Source: Phoronis australis
Lineage: Eukaryota; Phoronida; Phoronidae
DNA length: 64,000 bases
Assembly (NCBI GenBank): GCA_002633005.1
Contig: NMRA01000039.1
Span: forward strand, 950,552-1,014,551
Reading direction: 5' to 3'
Part shown: piece by piece, positions 1 through 11,600 of the stretch
How positions within the stretch are numbered: the stretch's first letter is position 1
Layout: each line of letters begins with the position of its first letter
The notes under the pieces: generated by a model
Told to the model about the DNA's origin: nothing
What the model saw: only the letters and a program-made list of their open reading frames with translations
The model's database searches: none
Translations under genes and position numbers: made by a program

Positions 1-118
1 TCAAAATGAGAAAACAAAAGTTCTCCTGTCCGCCATGGTGCGTTCTAAAGTGATATTTTATTGTACTAACATATGCATTCATTTACCAATCGTTCTACTT
101 GTCTGTTACACGTTGCAG

Positions 119-3100
119 GGTTTAAAAAGACCAAGGTGGTGGTAGCCTGTATCTCCGATGAGTACACACTGTCGCCCAATTGTCAGATGGAGTTCAGGTT
201 TGCTCATGTGACCCTTAAGCTTCCAATCATCGTATGTGTCGTGGGAACCGGGCTCAACTGGGAGTCGACTGAGGTGATTGTGCATGATTGGTGTTGAGAC
301 TATATGCAGTGTAATCGAATTCTTTTCAGTTACGTTATACAACTTAAGATCAATTTTTAGCGAGATTTGTATGTCAAAAGTTACTAGGCTTTGAAGGACT
401 ATGGGTTTGTAACTGCTTTAATTAGTGTCTAGTACTTAGAATTAGTATCTAGTCTTAGTATTCTAGCAAAAACCTACAGTACGAACCAAAATTATTCTGA
501 CAAAATGACCCAGAATTCCGCATCATGACGGTTGGGCAGAAGTCAAGTTCACCAGCAGAGTAGTCTCCCCTGATGACTGAGAATGAAGGGGAATTAACTG
601 GAAAGTTACTAAAGGTGGCTGAGCCATTTGTAGTTAGAATTTTGCTGTACTAATAGTTATTATCAGACATTTTCCTGTTGATGAGAAGTAGCTGTCATAT
701 CGGGAAAACTGTATTTTGTCTCAACTGATTACTTTTGTCTTGTACTGTAGCTTTGAAGATTTTGTTTTCAGATTGGAATGCTGTCATTAGGGTACCCAAG
801 AATTAACTTTCAGATCAACAATGCTGTTGCTAAGGACAGACTGTTAGACAGTGTTAGGGAAAAACTGTCTGCTGCTGTGAAGAAACAAAAAGCATTGGTT
901 TGTATTGTTGGTTATTGTCTTCTGGATTTATCCGATATCTTAACTACGGTCGTCTTCAAAAAAGAGAGCAGAGGCCAAAGTTCTGGAGTACATTTATTAT
1001 TACTAAATACCATTCCTGGCAATCATTCCACATTTTCTTGACAAAATTACCATAACACCTAAACCACCCCATGTTCTTTTTTGGGGGGAGCTACACTGGC
1101 CAGAACCATGGCCTTAGACCTTTTAAGGTCTAAGGCCATGCAATTAAAATTGAGATACTTCTTTAGAAATGACAGCTCCTCACAAGCAAATAATGGGCAT
1201 TTTTGTTTCAAAATGTTATTTATGTTATGGAGTCACAATTTTCTAAATATTTTTAAAATGATATTGCAGCAGCACTTGCCATGCTGTTTTTACTTTTTGT
1301 TTCCATCTACAATGACAGTTATCAGTCCATCTCTTGAATCATTTCAGACGAAAGCACCAAAGAGCAGTGTAGCAGACGTCTCTCAACAGAGACAGAGTGC
1401 ATTCCAGGAGCTGTTCGAATTGGCGCAGAGAAAATTTCTACGCCAGCTCACTAATTACAGTGACAAGAATGTGGTGTTTCCCAGAATTTTTGTCGTTGAC
1501 TCGACTGACACTGATGTAGAAAAAGAAGAAGACCCTGCTCAGGTACATTTGTCTTATTTATGAGCGTGAGTCACAGTTGGAAATTTTGTGCAAATCGTTT
1601 TACTCACACATTTTGTTCCTGTTCTACTTCCTTAGCAACTTGCACTAGAATGGTGAGCAACTTGTGCCTGGAACAAGGTGAATTAGTGAAAATGGTATCA
1701 TTTGACTGTATTATCATATTATTTGTTTAGATAAACAACTATCTGAAGCTAAAAACCTCCCAGAACATTTCAAATTTTTATTTTTTAATGTCAGTATTTG
1801 GTTTAACATCAACTCCCAATCTTTGTGAAAGCCCACAAAGTTGAGAAAGTAAATAGTTCTTTTATTACGCGGTATTGTTTTAAGTTACTACAAGAAATGT
1901 GTATCAGACCAGTGATAATTAGAATTTTCTTGTCTGAGTCCTAGGCAGCTCGTGTATAATCACACTAGGGGGGGGGGGCTTTAAAACTATACAAAGCAAT
2001 TGGATAAAGTTAAGTTACCAAATTTGAACTATAAGCTACAGATGAACTCCACTCAGTGTAACTAATGTAAATTACAAGCACCAATTTCTTATGAAAATCT
2101 CGATGAGATTTAATTCACATCTGCTGCTATCCGAGGTTTTTGAAAATAGTTTTGGATGTTTGGCCTTAAAAGAAAATTTTTTGTTATCACAGGAACCTGC
2201 AGGCGACGACAGCACTTTGGAACTGGAAGACTCACCAGTCAACTACTGTTTCAAGGTCCTGTGTGAGCACGATGGTGGTTGGCACTGCACCTCGAATAGT
2301 GTTCCCATCACCACGTATGATCTAAAGACCTTCTGGTCGTTACTTGCACCTTACATGGGCCGAGTTTTGACCATACTGAAGCACAGTGACATTAACCTGA
2401 ATCTCCTACAGTCAACTCAGGGCAAATCATTGATATCATTCTTTGAACAGGTGAGCGTAACTGTAACTTCATTGAAATGCTACACTGTAAAATGACATTG
2501 TATGCCTGCCAAGCTCTTCAATGTGTAGTGCAGAATGTGAGAATAAAAGTTTGAAACTATGGTTCATAAATAGAACTGACAGAAGTCACATGGCAAACGC
2601 ATTGTTTAATTGCATCATCAAATTTCTCTTTATCTGTGAAAGAAGTCAACAAAGATATTCATGCTCACCTAAAATCGTCATTCTCCACATCTTCATGTGC
2701 ATTTTTTTTTCCTCGTCTCTATCCTCGTCTTCATTCTAATCCTTGTCCTTTTCCTCAAGTTCATCATCATCCTCTTTATCATTCTTTGTCTTCGCGTTTT
2801 CACGAGGATTGCATATTTACAGAATGCACCTCATTTTAATTCTCATTCTCATTTTGTCAGTCCTTTTCTACCTTTTCATTGCCCCCGAATTCCTGCTCAA
2901 CTACGTAATTATCATCACCTTCGTCATACTTCACAATGTTGGTTAACTTTTTACCAATCTTCCTTCTCATACATCTTCCCCTTCTCATCTTCCCCCTTAT
3001 CAATCTTCCCCTTCTCATCTTCCCCCTTATCAATATTCCCATTCTCATCTTCCCCCTTATCAATCTTTCCATACTCATCTTCCCCCTTANCTTATCAATC

Positions 3101-4548
3101 TTCCCATTCTCATCTTCCCCCTTATCAATCTTCCCATTCTCATCTTCCCCTTATCCATCGTCCCATTCTCGTCTATCTATCTACCCATCCTCATCTCTCC
3201 TCTTATAAATCATCCCATTCTAATCTTCCCCCTCATCTTTCCTTCCAGTCTTATGTTCATCATTGCTCTCATCTTTCTACTCACAGTCCTCCTCCTCGTC
3301 CTTCCTTATCAAAGTCATCATTGCCATAATCATTGCTTAATATGATTGTTTTTAAACAGGTTTGCAGACTATTGCCTTGTAGGGCATTGTCATGCTTTTC
3401 CACATATTCCGTCTTTGTTTCTTTTTCCTATGTTTTCAAGAAGCACTTTATATATTTTTTTCTAGAATTGTGGAAGTAGTTCCCAGATTAGTCGACTGTA
3501 CAAAGAACTTCGACGATATCTTCAGTTGAATTGCCCTGACAACTGCGGTCTGAAGAGGTGGGCTTTATCTCTTATTTTGTCTGGTTGATCAGAAGTGCCC
3601 GTCATGTTTTTTTACTTTTATGATTTCTTGAATGGGAGGGTATTTCAAATTTTGTGAGTGACAGTTATTTCACCAAACAATGGAGACTCCTTTGTAACAT
3701 TGGATATGCATCATCTGCTGCTACCTAGTGGCATATCAAGGTATTCTCTGTAAACTTCATACGGGTGCACCAAAAAATTTTCATTCCTGATTGGATTTTC
3801 GCCATTGTGGAAGAAGTGCTGTATTAAAGACTTGTACAGTAAAGTAGTTCTTTAAGCCTCGTTCATGTCTTCACCACTCATTTCATCCTGGTATTTCTGC
3901 CAAACATTGACGATGTTCCTTTTTATAGGTGCCTTCTACCCAGTGGCAGAATTCTGTGGTTGTGCCCTGAACATCAGGTGTTGCCGCGGGTTTCTGTCTT
4001 GGATACCAAAGCTCCCCCTGTTGACCAGGATGTGGAGTATGATGAATCAGCACTGCTGTTCAAACTGACAGAAATCGCTGAGAGAGCGCAGACTGTGGGA
4101 AACGAAGAGGAGGATGATTCAACTGGTGAGTTGTGGTTATTAAAAAGCATGCAATATAGGATTGTTCCGGTGTTGAATTTGATAAAACAAAAAAGTAAGT
4201 TTCTTTCAGGAAATCAATTCATTCAACATGAAAAAGTACTTTGTTGTTTTTTGTGGCTATTTGGCAAATTCTAAGTCTTCAAAATAACTGTGTCACTTTC
4301 TAACAGTTTTGCTGTCCTAGCAGATAGTCTAGAACTTAGCCAAAGGCAGTGAAGTTCTTCTAACCTGCATAGTATTTGATTCAGACATAGGGGAGGATGC
4401 TGACAAGACGGAGGAACCATCGGGCGTACCGCAGATGGTGGGGAGGGAAAGCAGCACAGCTAAGTTGAACCGCCTGAAGTATGCACTACCCATCGTGGCA
4501 CAGCTCTCGAGTAGAAGAAGCAAAAGTAAAGCTTGCGTAGTGATGTAA
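119..4548 (+). CDS. TIR-domain protein with CaaX-type C terminus, 3' part of gene (5' exons lie before the window)
   Basis: Seven coding exons, all phase-consistent: 119-273, 772-897, 1348-1542, 2193-2450, 3466-3557, 3929-4125, 4385-4548 (about 394 residues, stop TAA 4546-4548). The first exon encodes the C-terminal half of a TIR domain: a hydrophobic strand VVVACISDEY, then SPNCQMEF, then LPIIVCVVGTG. The following exons encode a region with the landmarks LCEHDGGWH and CLLPSGRILWLCPEH, which resembles the C-terminal region of ROCO/MFHAS1-like innate-immunity proteins; I assign this from remembered family patterns with moderate confidence. The last residues are basic (SRRSKSK) followed by CVVM, a textbook farnesylation-type CaaX motif. 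TIR proteins act as signalling scaffolds or as NAD-consuming enzymes; which applies here cannot be told without the missing N terminus. The donor after 897 (GTTTGT) is the weakest junction; reading through it would stay open to 1041. Confidence 0.8.
474..750. mobile_element. MITE, family A copy 1 (terminal CTACAGTAC inverted repeats)
   Basis: This 277-bp element starts CTACAGTACGAACCAAAA and ends as the reverse complement, TTTTGTCTTGTACTGTAG, so the ends form imperfect terminal inverted repeats of about 25 bp. Related copies occur at about 41288-41541 and 52760-53059. Shared internal landmarks are CATGACGG, GAATGAA and AGAATTTTGCT. No coding capacity is seen, so it must be non-autonomous. It lies in the intron just before the exon that starts at 772, only 21 bp from that exon's acceptor. 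Confidence 0.7.
1107..1140. repeat. 34-bp perfect hairpin palindrome
   Basis: Two perfect 16-bp arms (CATGGCCTTAGACCTT and its reverse complement) are separated by a TT spacer. The hairpin lies within the intron between the exons ending at 897 and starting at 1348 of the TIR gene. It is more GC-rich than its surroundings. No function is known to me; it could be a folded-back element remnant. Confidence 0.8.
2690..3320. repeat. Pyrimidine-rich low-complexity tract with a 30-bp minisatellite
   Basis: The plus strand is almost purely C/T with scattered A. From about 2965 to 3170 a unit of about 30 bp (core CTTATCAATCTTCCC then TTCTCATCTTCC) repeats with variation. One N at 3090 suggests an unresolved base or collapsed copies. 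Long open reading frames crossing the tract are artefacts of composition. It fills most of the intron between exons 2193-2450 and 3466-3557 of the TIR gene. Confidence 0.85.
4534..4545 (+). other. CaaX prenylation motif codons (Cys-Val-Val-Met) before the stop
   Basis: Codons TGC GTA GTG ATG are followed directly by TAA. The preceding residues are rich in Arg, Lys and Ser. In known CaaX proteins a terminal Met favours farnesyltransferase and an upstream basic patch adds membrane affinity. The motif is seen directly; the modification is inferred. Confidence 0.75.
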
Positions 4549-6500
4549 AGTGAGACAGAGACATGCTGCCAAGCTTGGTCAGGGGATATTACTTCGGGCA
4601 AAGTATGCAGCTTCGAAAGTTGTTATCGACAATCGAATAATTTTTGTGTTTGATGTTTATTATCTAGCAGGGTGAACTGGTCATTGCTCATTTCGCTCTC
4701 AACGCTGGTAATTTTCAAGGTAAGTTACGAACATACATATATGTAGAGAGAGAGATCGGACGTGCTACTATAAATAGCCGTAAAAGCTCAAGGCTCACAT
4801 GGCACCATACTGTTATGTAGAAGCTGACTGTTGACAAACCAGAATGGTCGTAGGTGGATAAGGGATCTTGGTACATATTGCAAAATGCTGACAAATAGGT
4901 CAAACAAACAAAACAAAAATACGCTTATAATTAGTAACAGGATACTTAGATTAAGGAGGATTTTCATTTTAATTTCAAAATATCCTGAAAATGTCATTGG
5001 AAAGAGTGCTAAAAGACAAGTGTTTTCAATTGGTACCTATTTCAGCAAAATGGACCAAACAGTTTCAAAGTTAGAGCCGTTTATCCCACTGACTCACACA
5101 GTCCATAACAGTCAGGTTCCGCACAACAAAATGGCCCACTGGTATACGTGTCTATATATCTACGTCTTACACACTATGTATTATTCACGGACATTACTCG
5201 CTAAGAACCAGAAAGCCATAAACTATGTTAACTGTGCTCAGCTTATTTGGACAGGGTAATTTGTTTCTACTGAGATGAATGTATTGAAGGAACTACTTTC
5301 TGTTACCCATACCTCTCACCATTGCGTGTAATAATTGTAAAAATCAAAGTCACAAGTGTAAGATATTATTTTGCATGATTTTTTGCCACGAATTTAAAAT
5401 GTGACAAAAATGACCCCTGATTTCGTACTGGAAAATTGTACACCTTCTATTAAAACAGTGTGTTAAATATTAGTTTTATGACCATGCGGTAGTCATCAGA
5501 ATAGTAACATAAACTCAGTTATGAAGCTTGTTAAATAGGCCCATATTGCCTTTGACAAGATAAATAGCACACTCTCTTTGTAAAGTGCAGCACTTCAGTG
5601 GTTAGACCACCAGTACTGGTCATGCAATGATACTATTGTTATTATCAAGATTGTTATCATTATTTTGTCCTTGTTTTATTATTTGGTGAAAACATTCCTA
5701 AGGTTAAAAAGGTGTCACCCCAAATCACGAACCAAAACAATCGTTTTAAAAGATGGCACTTTGGTTTCTTATGTTAATCGTTGATTGATTGCTATACTTA
5801 TGCATATCAATGTGTTGTGTTTTGTTTAATGTTTTTGATAAACAGTTTTACTTGAACTTCTACACCTTATGCTCAGCACTGTTGTGTTGCAGCTGCTTTG
5901 ATGTTTTTACCTGTCTAGTATGTATGAGTTTTTATTGATCATCTTAATTTGACTGTGATTATTACTTAGGAAACCATTTTTACTTTTTGGGGATGATAAA
6001 CCATTCCTAGATTAAATGTCATTTAGTTCAATCATGATATTGAACAATTGTTATTACTTTAATTTTTGTCTATGATATGTGTGATATCCATTACGTAACC
6101 ATAATTATTTCTCAACAGTCATGATACAGTAGAGCCTCATTACCACCAACCTCCCATTACCTGTCAAAGTTGTTGTAACCGAGGTTTGTTGTAACCCAAT
6201 CAATATTTTTAGTGAAAATAAAAAACAACCGTTTACTACCCCTTAATTCAAACTCTAATATTAGCTGAACATTTCGACTAATGATAGGATCGTGAAGTGC
6301 AAAATAGTATTAGACAGTTTATCCAGAACGGGTAAGCCATTATTTTTTAGAGCATAAAGAATAAGATTCTCGTCTTGATTTCGTACAAAAGTAGAACTAG
6401 AAAGTTGCAAACATAATTTTGAGCTCAATCTCAAGTACAAAGATTAGACTCCAGGCTTTGTTGACCATCATTAAATGTTTTCACCTACTTCATGAGTTAT
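4549..6500. other. Spacer and probable 3' UTR downstream of the TIR gene
   Basis: No recognisable gene. An open frame at 4831-5259 (142 codons) has no family resemblance that I can see, skewed composition and no supporting context, so I do not call it a gene. Near 6127-6200 the sequence CAGTAGAGCCTCATTACC looks like the terminal repeat of a pogo/Tigger-type transposon fragment, but I could not find the partner end. Confidence 0.5.
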
Positions 6501-6502
6501 AT

Positions 6503-6999
6503 GCTCTTTCATATTGACTTAACTCCGGCCCGGGTCTGAGCGGAGCGTCGACGTAAACAGCGCAGTTAACTGGACCGTTCATACTGGCTTCGGTAGTTAA
6601 TGAACATCGAAGTAAACGGTTGGTGACGTCATCGAAGTTATCGCAAGGTAGCGCTGCACGCTAAGATTTTTTCAATGAGACAATTTGAGAACCTTTACAC
6701 GTGCTAAATGACATATTAAACTTCTTTTTAAATCGATTAGTAGTTATTAGAGCAAAATATAAGCAGCTATTAGTGACGGCACTACCTTGGAACTGTTGAC
6801 GATAACAGTGGCACCTGGCAATAACTTCAATTGGACCGAAGTTAAGCGTTCATGCGTCGACGCCGCTGCGCTATTAAATCTACCTGTTAACTGTGATGTG
6901 AACTGTAGCTGTTAACTGTGATCCAGGACAGGATTTAAGCGTTCATACTGACTGCAACTCCCCAAACCATCAACGCGTCGACGTTAGTATGAAAGACCC
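6503..6999. mobile_element. MITE, family B copy 1 (CTTTCATA ends, GTCGACG-rich)
   Basis: The element starts CTCTTTCATATTGACTTAAC and ends CGTCGACGTTAGTATGAAAGA, giving imperfect inverted ends. Related sequence lies at 48222-48741 and, partly and in the opposite orientation, at about 57788-58088. All share AGTTAACTG, CATCGAAGTTATCGCAAGG and ATATAAGCA landmarks. No coding capacity. It lies in the spacer between the TIR and gasdermin genes. Confidence 0.7.
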
Positions 7000-9900
7000 T
7001 ACAAACTTAACGAGTCATAAAATATATTGCAATTACCAGGTTATCTGTTCCAACTATTACTAGTTTTATGTCAGGTTATGGTATTTGTGTTTGCTTGTAT
7101 CTGTGATATATGTGATGACCATCATTTATCTGGAAATATATTGTGTATAATAGATGTTACAAATTTTCTCATTTACTACAAAATAACCATGCGTTCTTTC
7201 ACACAAACGCTGAAAAAAATAAGATCCTTACCCATTTCAGCTAAAAGAGGGTATTCAAATTTCTTTTTGTAAATGTGGACATTATCAATTTGCAAACAAA
7301 CAGAACCAATTGTATGACTTTCTTTAGCCTTGAATTACAAAATTTGAAAATTTCATCTCAGTCAGGCTGCTTGCAGCATTTCAAATTGAAAAGAAAAAAT
7401 TCTGAATTAATTAAGAAATCCTGTCCATTCTGCCTGTAATTACGCACAAGTGGATTTAGGAGGTATGACTGGTATGCAGATAGCTGAACCCCCTGCTGAC
7501 AACCAAAACAAAAAACAGCACCTGAGTGTATGCTATATTTGGGGGGTGATGTGAACATTCTTCCTTCAAAAAATTCCAGATGGGCCCCCTAAGTCTGTAA
7601 GAGTTTGCAACTTCTTTTTACATAGCATCACTCGCCTGAAGACAACACAAGACACAGTACAAGATAATAAGTTGTCTGTCGTATTTTGCCCAATTAATTT
7701 TGCACGACATTAATTGAGGCCAAGTAAGGAAGATGCTCGAGGTGGTACATGAATTGGACCCGCATACAGCTTTCCCACACTGCAACAAAGAGGTAATATG
7801 AAGCAAAACTGGATTTTTAGCCACTCTAGTATAAGACAAAGTATTTCATATTCAAGGTGGATTCAAGAGGGCTAGACAGCAATGTCCACAAAATAAATTT
7901 CCCAGAATGCCCTAAAAATGATGCCGCTGCCTTTTTTGGATTCTTGTCCGCAGTTTACACCTTGTGCCCTGTGTGAAGAAATGTTATGTTCACCAGTTGT
8001 GTTCAACAAGGACAAAAACAACAACAACAACTACAGCACTTGATGTACTTTATTAACTGAGACAAATGCAGTGTTTGTAGCACACAATATAATAAAGAAA
8101 AGCAAAGCATTGTTAATATATAGACTTCAATAAAAGCAACAGAGATAATTCTCACAAAAATGGAGCACAGTTTTAATGTTAGCATCTAACGAAATATTTA
8201 ACAAAATAAACAACACAGAGACTTAATATATAAAGTATAAAAATTTGATCAGAACAGCTCTATCCAACCATCATGAATTTCCGAAACAGATCGCCAAAAG
8301 TATGCCTATGCCTGAGCCAGTATTCAGAAAACTTTCTGCATAGAGCAGGCCTTAGTGCCAAGTGGTCGGAGAGTTAAACAAGCTTATTAATAATTTTTAG
8401 TGTTTGCAAGGTTTCTCAAAATTAAGTGTCAGTAACTTTCACTTGAGTCAAAAACAAAGTGTTAGTCACGTTGACTATTCTATCATTTTGCCATTTTTGA
8501 GAATATAATAGCGCACGCAATACAACCTTACTTCTCATGCAATTCCATTTCAGTTCCCCCATTTCAAAAGGTATGCCAGGCTATTTGGGGTACCAGAAAA
8601 ATAAGTAAAATTGTGCCGCATTCCCAATATGTACCCTGGGGTTTACTGTAAGAAATCACTGGTAACAGCGGGAGCTTTACCTGAAGATAAAAATATAAAA
8701 ACATTTTTTTATGCTGAAGATTCACTGATTTTTACGAGCTTCTTAAGTTCCACTTCATTAAAACTACACGGATGAGTTGTTAAATGTTGATGTAAACTCA
8801 AAGATTTGAAAAAAATCTGATAAAATGGGTACTCTGGAGTGAGAAAATGTGACTACTCTTGGACTTAATTCCTATCAAAAAACCAATGAAGTGTTACAAT
8901 GCGATGGGCACAGTCAACAGGCCAAAACAAGCAAAATTACTTTGCAAAATTTATCCACATAATTTTCACACATTCTTTACACTGGAGCAACACTCTATTG
9001 ACTAAACATGTCGCCATAATTTAAACATCAACCAATCAAAACCATGATCAATCAAACACAGCAAACTATAACTTGTAAAACGATAACACGTCGCACAAAA
9101 AATAAACACATCAAAATACAGTACTGTCTGACCCAACAGTGACATAATCTCAAACATAAACTATACTTTGTACTTTACGCTTAGCCTAACAAAATGGCAG
9201 CAACTACAAGTGACCACGGACAGCAGAATGTTAAATTGTAAAGCTACTCGGCACACTTCACAGTTAACTTGTAGCCAATATTCAATATTTCTCACAACAA
9301 AAGAATACTTCAACCCCTAGAGACATCATCAATCCCACGTGGCTACAGTAGTCATTGCTAGCAACCAATTATTTCCATTGAAAGCTTCAGTCAATATGCA
9401 CAAAAGACAATTTTCAATCGTCCAGAAAAATTGTATCAAAACCTCAACAAAATCATATCCGAACATCAATTATCTTCCATAATTTTAACTGTTTACAATA
9501 CATTTTTACAGTCCAAAAGCATACAAAATATAAAATTTAAAAAATGCACTTTACAGCGTAGAGACAAATATCACAAGGTACCTTGCTCATTTTGTGACAT
9601 AAGAACTGGGACTTAAAAGCATCTAATGTTTAAATTATATATTTTTATCTTGATCTTGCGTGTGCTGGTCTTGACAGAATGTTTGGTGCAAGACAAACAA
9701 AGAGTTGTTCTTCCTATGATAATTACTTCCAGTTCAAACATTAATCTTAACTTTTTGATACAAAATACCTTTAGCAAGTTCACAAGCAAGATGGCTGTTT
9801 GTCCCACTTCCCTCGTCGCCATGGTGCTCACTTGTTACTACACAGCGGGAATTCACTGGAGGCTTGTAGGACAATTTCCACATGCAGAGCTAAAGATCTT

Positions 9901-11000
9901 GAATGATTTTGTCCCACTTTTCTATTAAGTTTGTAAACCAGCAAATGGTCAATTATAGACACGTCTAATGTGCCGGCAACAAGTACATGACCCAACCACA
10001 GTCATCACAAATTCCTCTAATCCACATCAAAAATTTCACATTTTCCTTTCGTGCTCGTCAACTTTTCTGTCATCCCATCATCACTAGTTTTCTGTCAAAC
10101 CATCATCACAACTTTTTTGTCAACCCATCATCACTATTTTTTCTCCCCCAGTCATTGTCAATATACCTATAATTATAACTATAATCTTTTTGTTGAACTT
10201 CTAAAAAATCTCCATTAAATTAATTGGTTTTCTGCCTAAATAATTGTAATACTCTTGAATAGTCACTTACAGCGGACTCACATAAGTGACTAATGTCCTT
10301 CATTCCTCAATTCAAAACTGTAAAAATCTAATGCATGCTATCATAATTTTGCTTGTTTAGTTGCTATGCAAATCATTGTTTACATCTTAAAATTGTCTTT
10401 TCGCAAACATATATTCATGCCAAGAACTGTACAATGACACTTGGCTTACCTCAAAATCCAACTGCTGCCTGGTGGTTTGGTCATTGGCCCAATTATGTTG
10501 CACACCCAGCAGAATTAATGAGGAACGTATAATTGTAACATTACACAAACATTTTAGGTTGTAAAACTCACATTCCTTGTCTGACTTTCAAAATTCAAAA
10601 AACTAATCACGTGTACTTTTCACGCAAATATGCTACTTAAAAATTTAAAAAGATTATTGTCGCCCCCAGTGTGTTTATGATGGATCTGATTATCTAGAGA
10701 GCTATAACAACAGCAATCTGAGGCCATTTAATTTAATTTAACACAATAGTATGATGTCTTTGATCAGTGCCGGCAAATGTCGAGCTACGCAAACCTGTCA
10801 AGTTGTCCAATCTCGACCAGTAAGGTTTTCAATGTGGGATAGTTCTCATGTTGTCACCAAATTATTCTAACCCTTGTCAACCCTCAAAACTCTACAGAGC
10901 AAGTGAAATTTAAAAAAGACTCTGCCATCACACACTTCGAATGAAGCAATTGGTAAAAGGCGACAGGCTAATAACCACAGTGCTCATTAGGTGTCTCAGT
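7000..11000. other. Gene-poor spacer downstream of the gasdermin gene
   Basis: No exon I can support on either strand. Short open frames such as 7027-7272, 9431-9616 and 9626-9928 lack family resemblance or flanking splice signals. A degenerate tandem repeat of about 28 bp containing CCATCATCAC lies at about 10055-10150, and a dispersed repeat starts at 10415. The 3' UTR of the gasdermin gene may extend into part of this stretch; I could not fix a polyadenylation site. Confidence 0.5.
10415..10856. repeat. Dispersed repeat of about 440 bp, copy 1
   Basis: Closely similar to 35560-36017 in the same orientation. Shared blocks include ACACTTGGCTTACCTCAAAA, TGCTGCCTGGTGGTTTGG and ATTGTCGCCCCCA. 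The best-conserved part reads on the minus strand as a short peptide-coding segment followed by a GTAAGC splice-donor-like sequence, with donor GT at 10449-10448. It could be a transposon family or a duplicated gene fragment. Confidence 0.75.
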
Positions 11001-11078
11001 GATGAAACACTTTTATCAGGCAACTGTGTTCTTAAGAGAGTTCGGCTTGAACAATAACAGGTGATTGAGCCAGCCTCC

Positions 11079-11243
11079 CGTTCAGTAACGCTAGGACCTC
11101 GCTAAAAAGCAAGACTTCGCGAGATTACTTGAGATATTGCCGTTTATTTTAAATGAGAACACGTGACTTTGACTAGGTCTTAGCTAGGTCCTAGCGTAGG
11201 TCCTAGCGTAGGTCCTAGCGTAGGTCCTAGCGTCTACTGAACG
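11079..11243. mobile_element. Small inverted-repeat element with tandem growth at its right end
   Basis: The left end CGTTCAGTAACGCTAGGACC is matched by the inverted right end reading GGTCCTAGCGTCTACTGAACG. The right end holds four exact tandem copies of TAGGTCCTAGCG (11185-11232), a piece of the terminal repeat itself. No coding capacity. Confidence 0.65.
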
Positions 11244-11344
11244 CACGCCAGTATTTGATAAAAGGACCCTTACAGACTTAAGTATAATGTTTAAAGGTCC
11301 GTAATTTTCACATTATCAGTATGACTACCAGTACAGCTTTTGAG

Positions 11345-11600
11345 GTCTGTTCCGTGAAATGTGACTTAAAATTTAAGTCATAAATTTTGTCTTAAACTCC
11401 GCACAACTATTTCTGAAAAATGATGAAACCTCATTTGAGCGAAAATGCAAAATCTCTGAATATACATAATTGCAAGTTGTCGAGATAATTTCTATAAATC
11501 ATTTTTAGACTGCGATGCACTCATAATTACTTGGCTAAACATTTGTTCGACACTTGTGAATTGGGAGCGTAAGTCTTAAGTCAGTATTCATGAAACAGAC
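11345..11600. mobile_element. MITE, family C copy (GTCTGTTTCATGAA ends)
   Basis: This 256-bp element starts GTCTGTTCCGTGAAA and ends TTCATGAAACAGAC, so the ends are inverted repeats. Related stretches start at about 26370, 34613, 49441 and 62774, each beginning with a form of CTGTTTCATGAA followed by ACTTAAG-type sequence. Non-coding. Confidence 0.65.

Noticed and set aside
2697-3329. 210-codon frame
   Set aside because: Translation of a pyrimidine-rich minisatellite containing an N; strongly repetitive Ser/Phe/Pro peptide.
4831-5259. 142-codon open frame downstream of the TIR gene
   Set aside because: No domain, signal peptide or family resemblance, no splice or neighbouring support; likely chance.
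5083-5259. Homology between 5083-5259 and 50240-50380
   Set aside because: Shared words (CAGAAAGCCATA, GCTCAGCT) are too short and not collinear enough to call a repeat.
6127-6200. pogo/Tigger-type transposon end (CAGTAGAGCCTC)
   Set aside because: Only one end resembles the family and no partner end or transposase was found; mentioned in the spacer entry only.
9626-9928. 100-codon frame with a hydrophobic start resembling a secreted protein
   Set aside because: The hydrophobic start is AT-driven, the rest matches nothing, and no promoter or homologue is visible.
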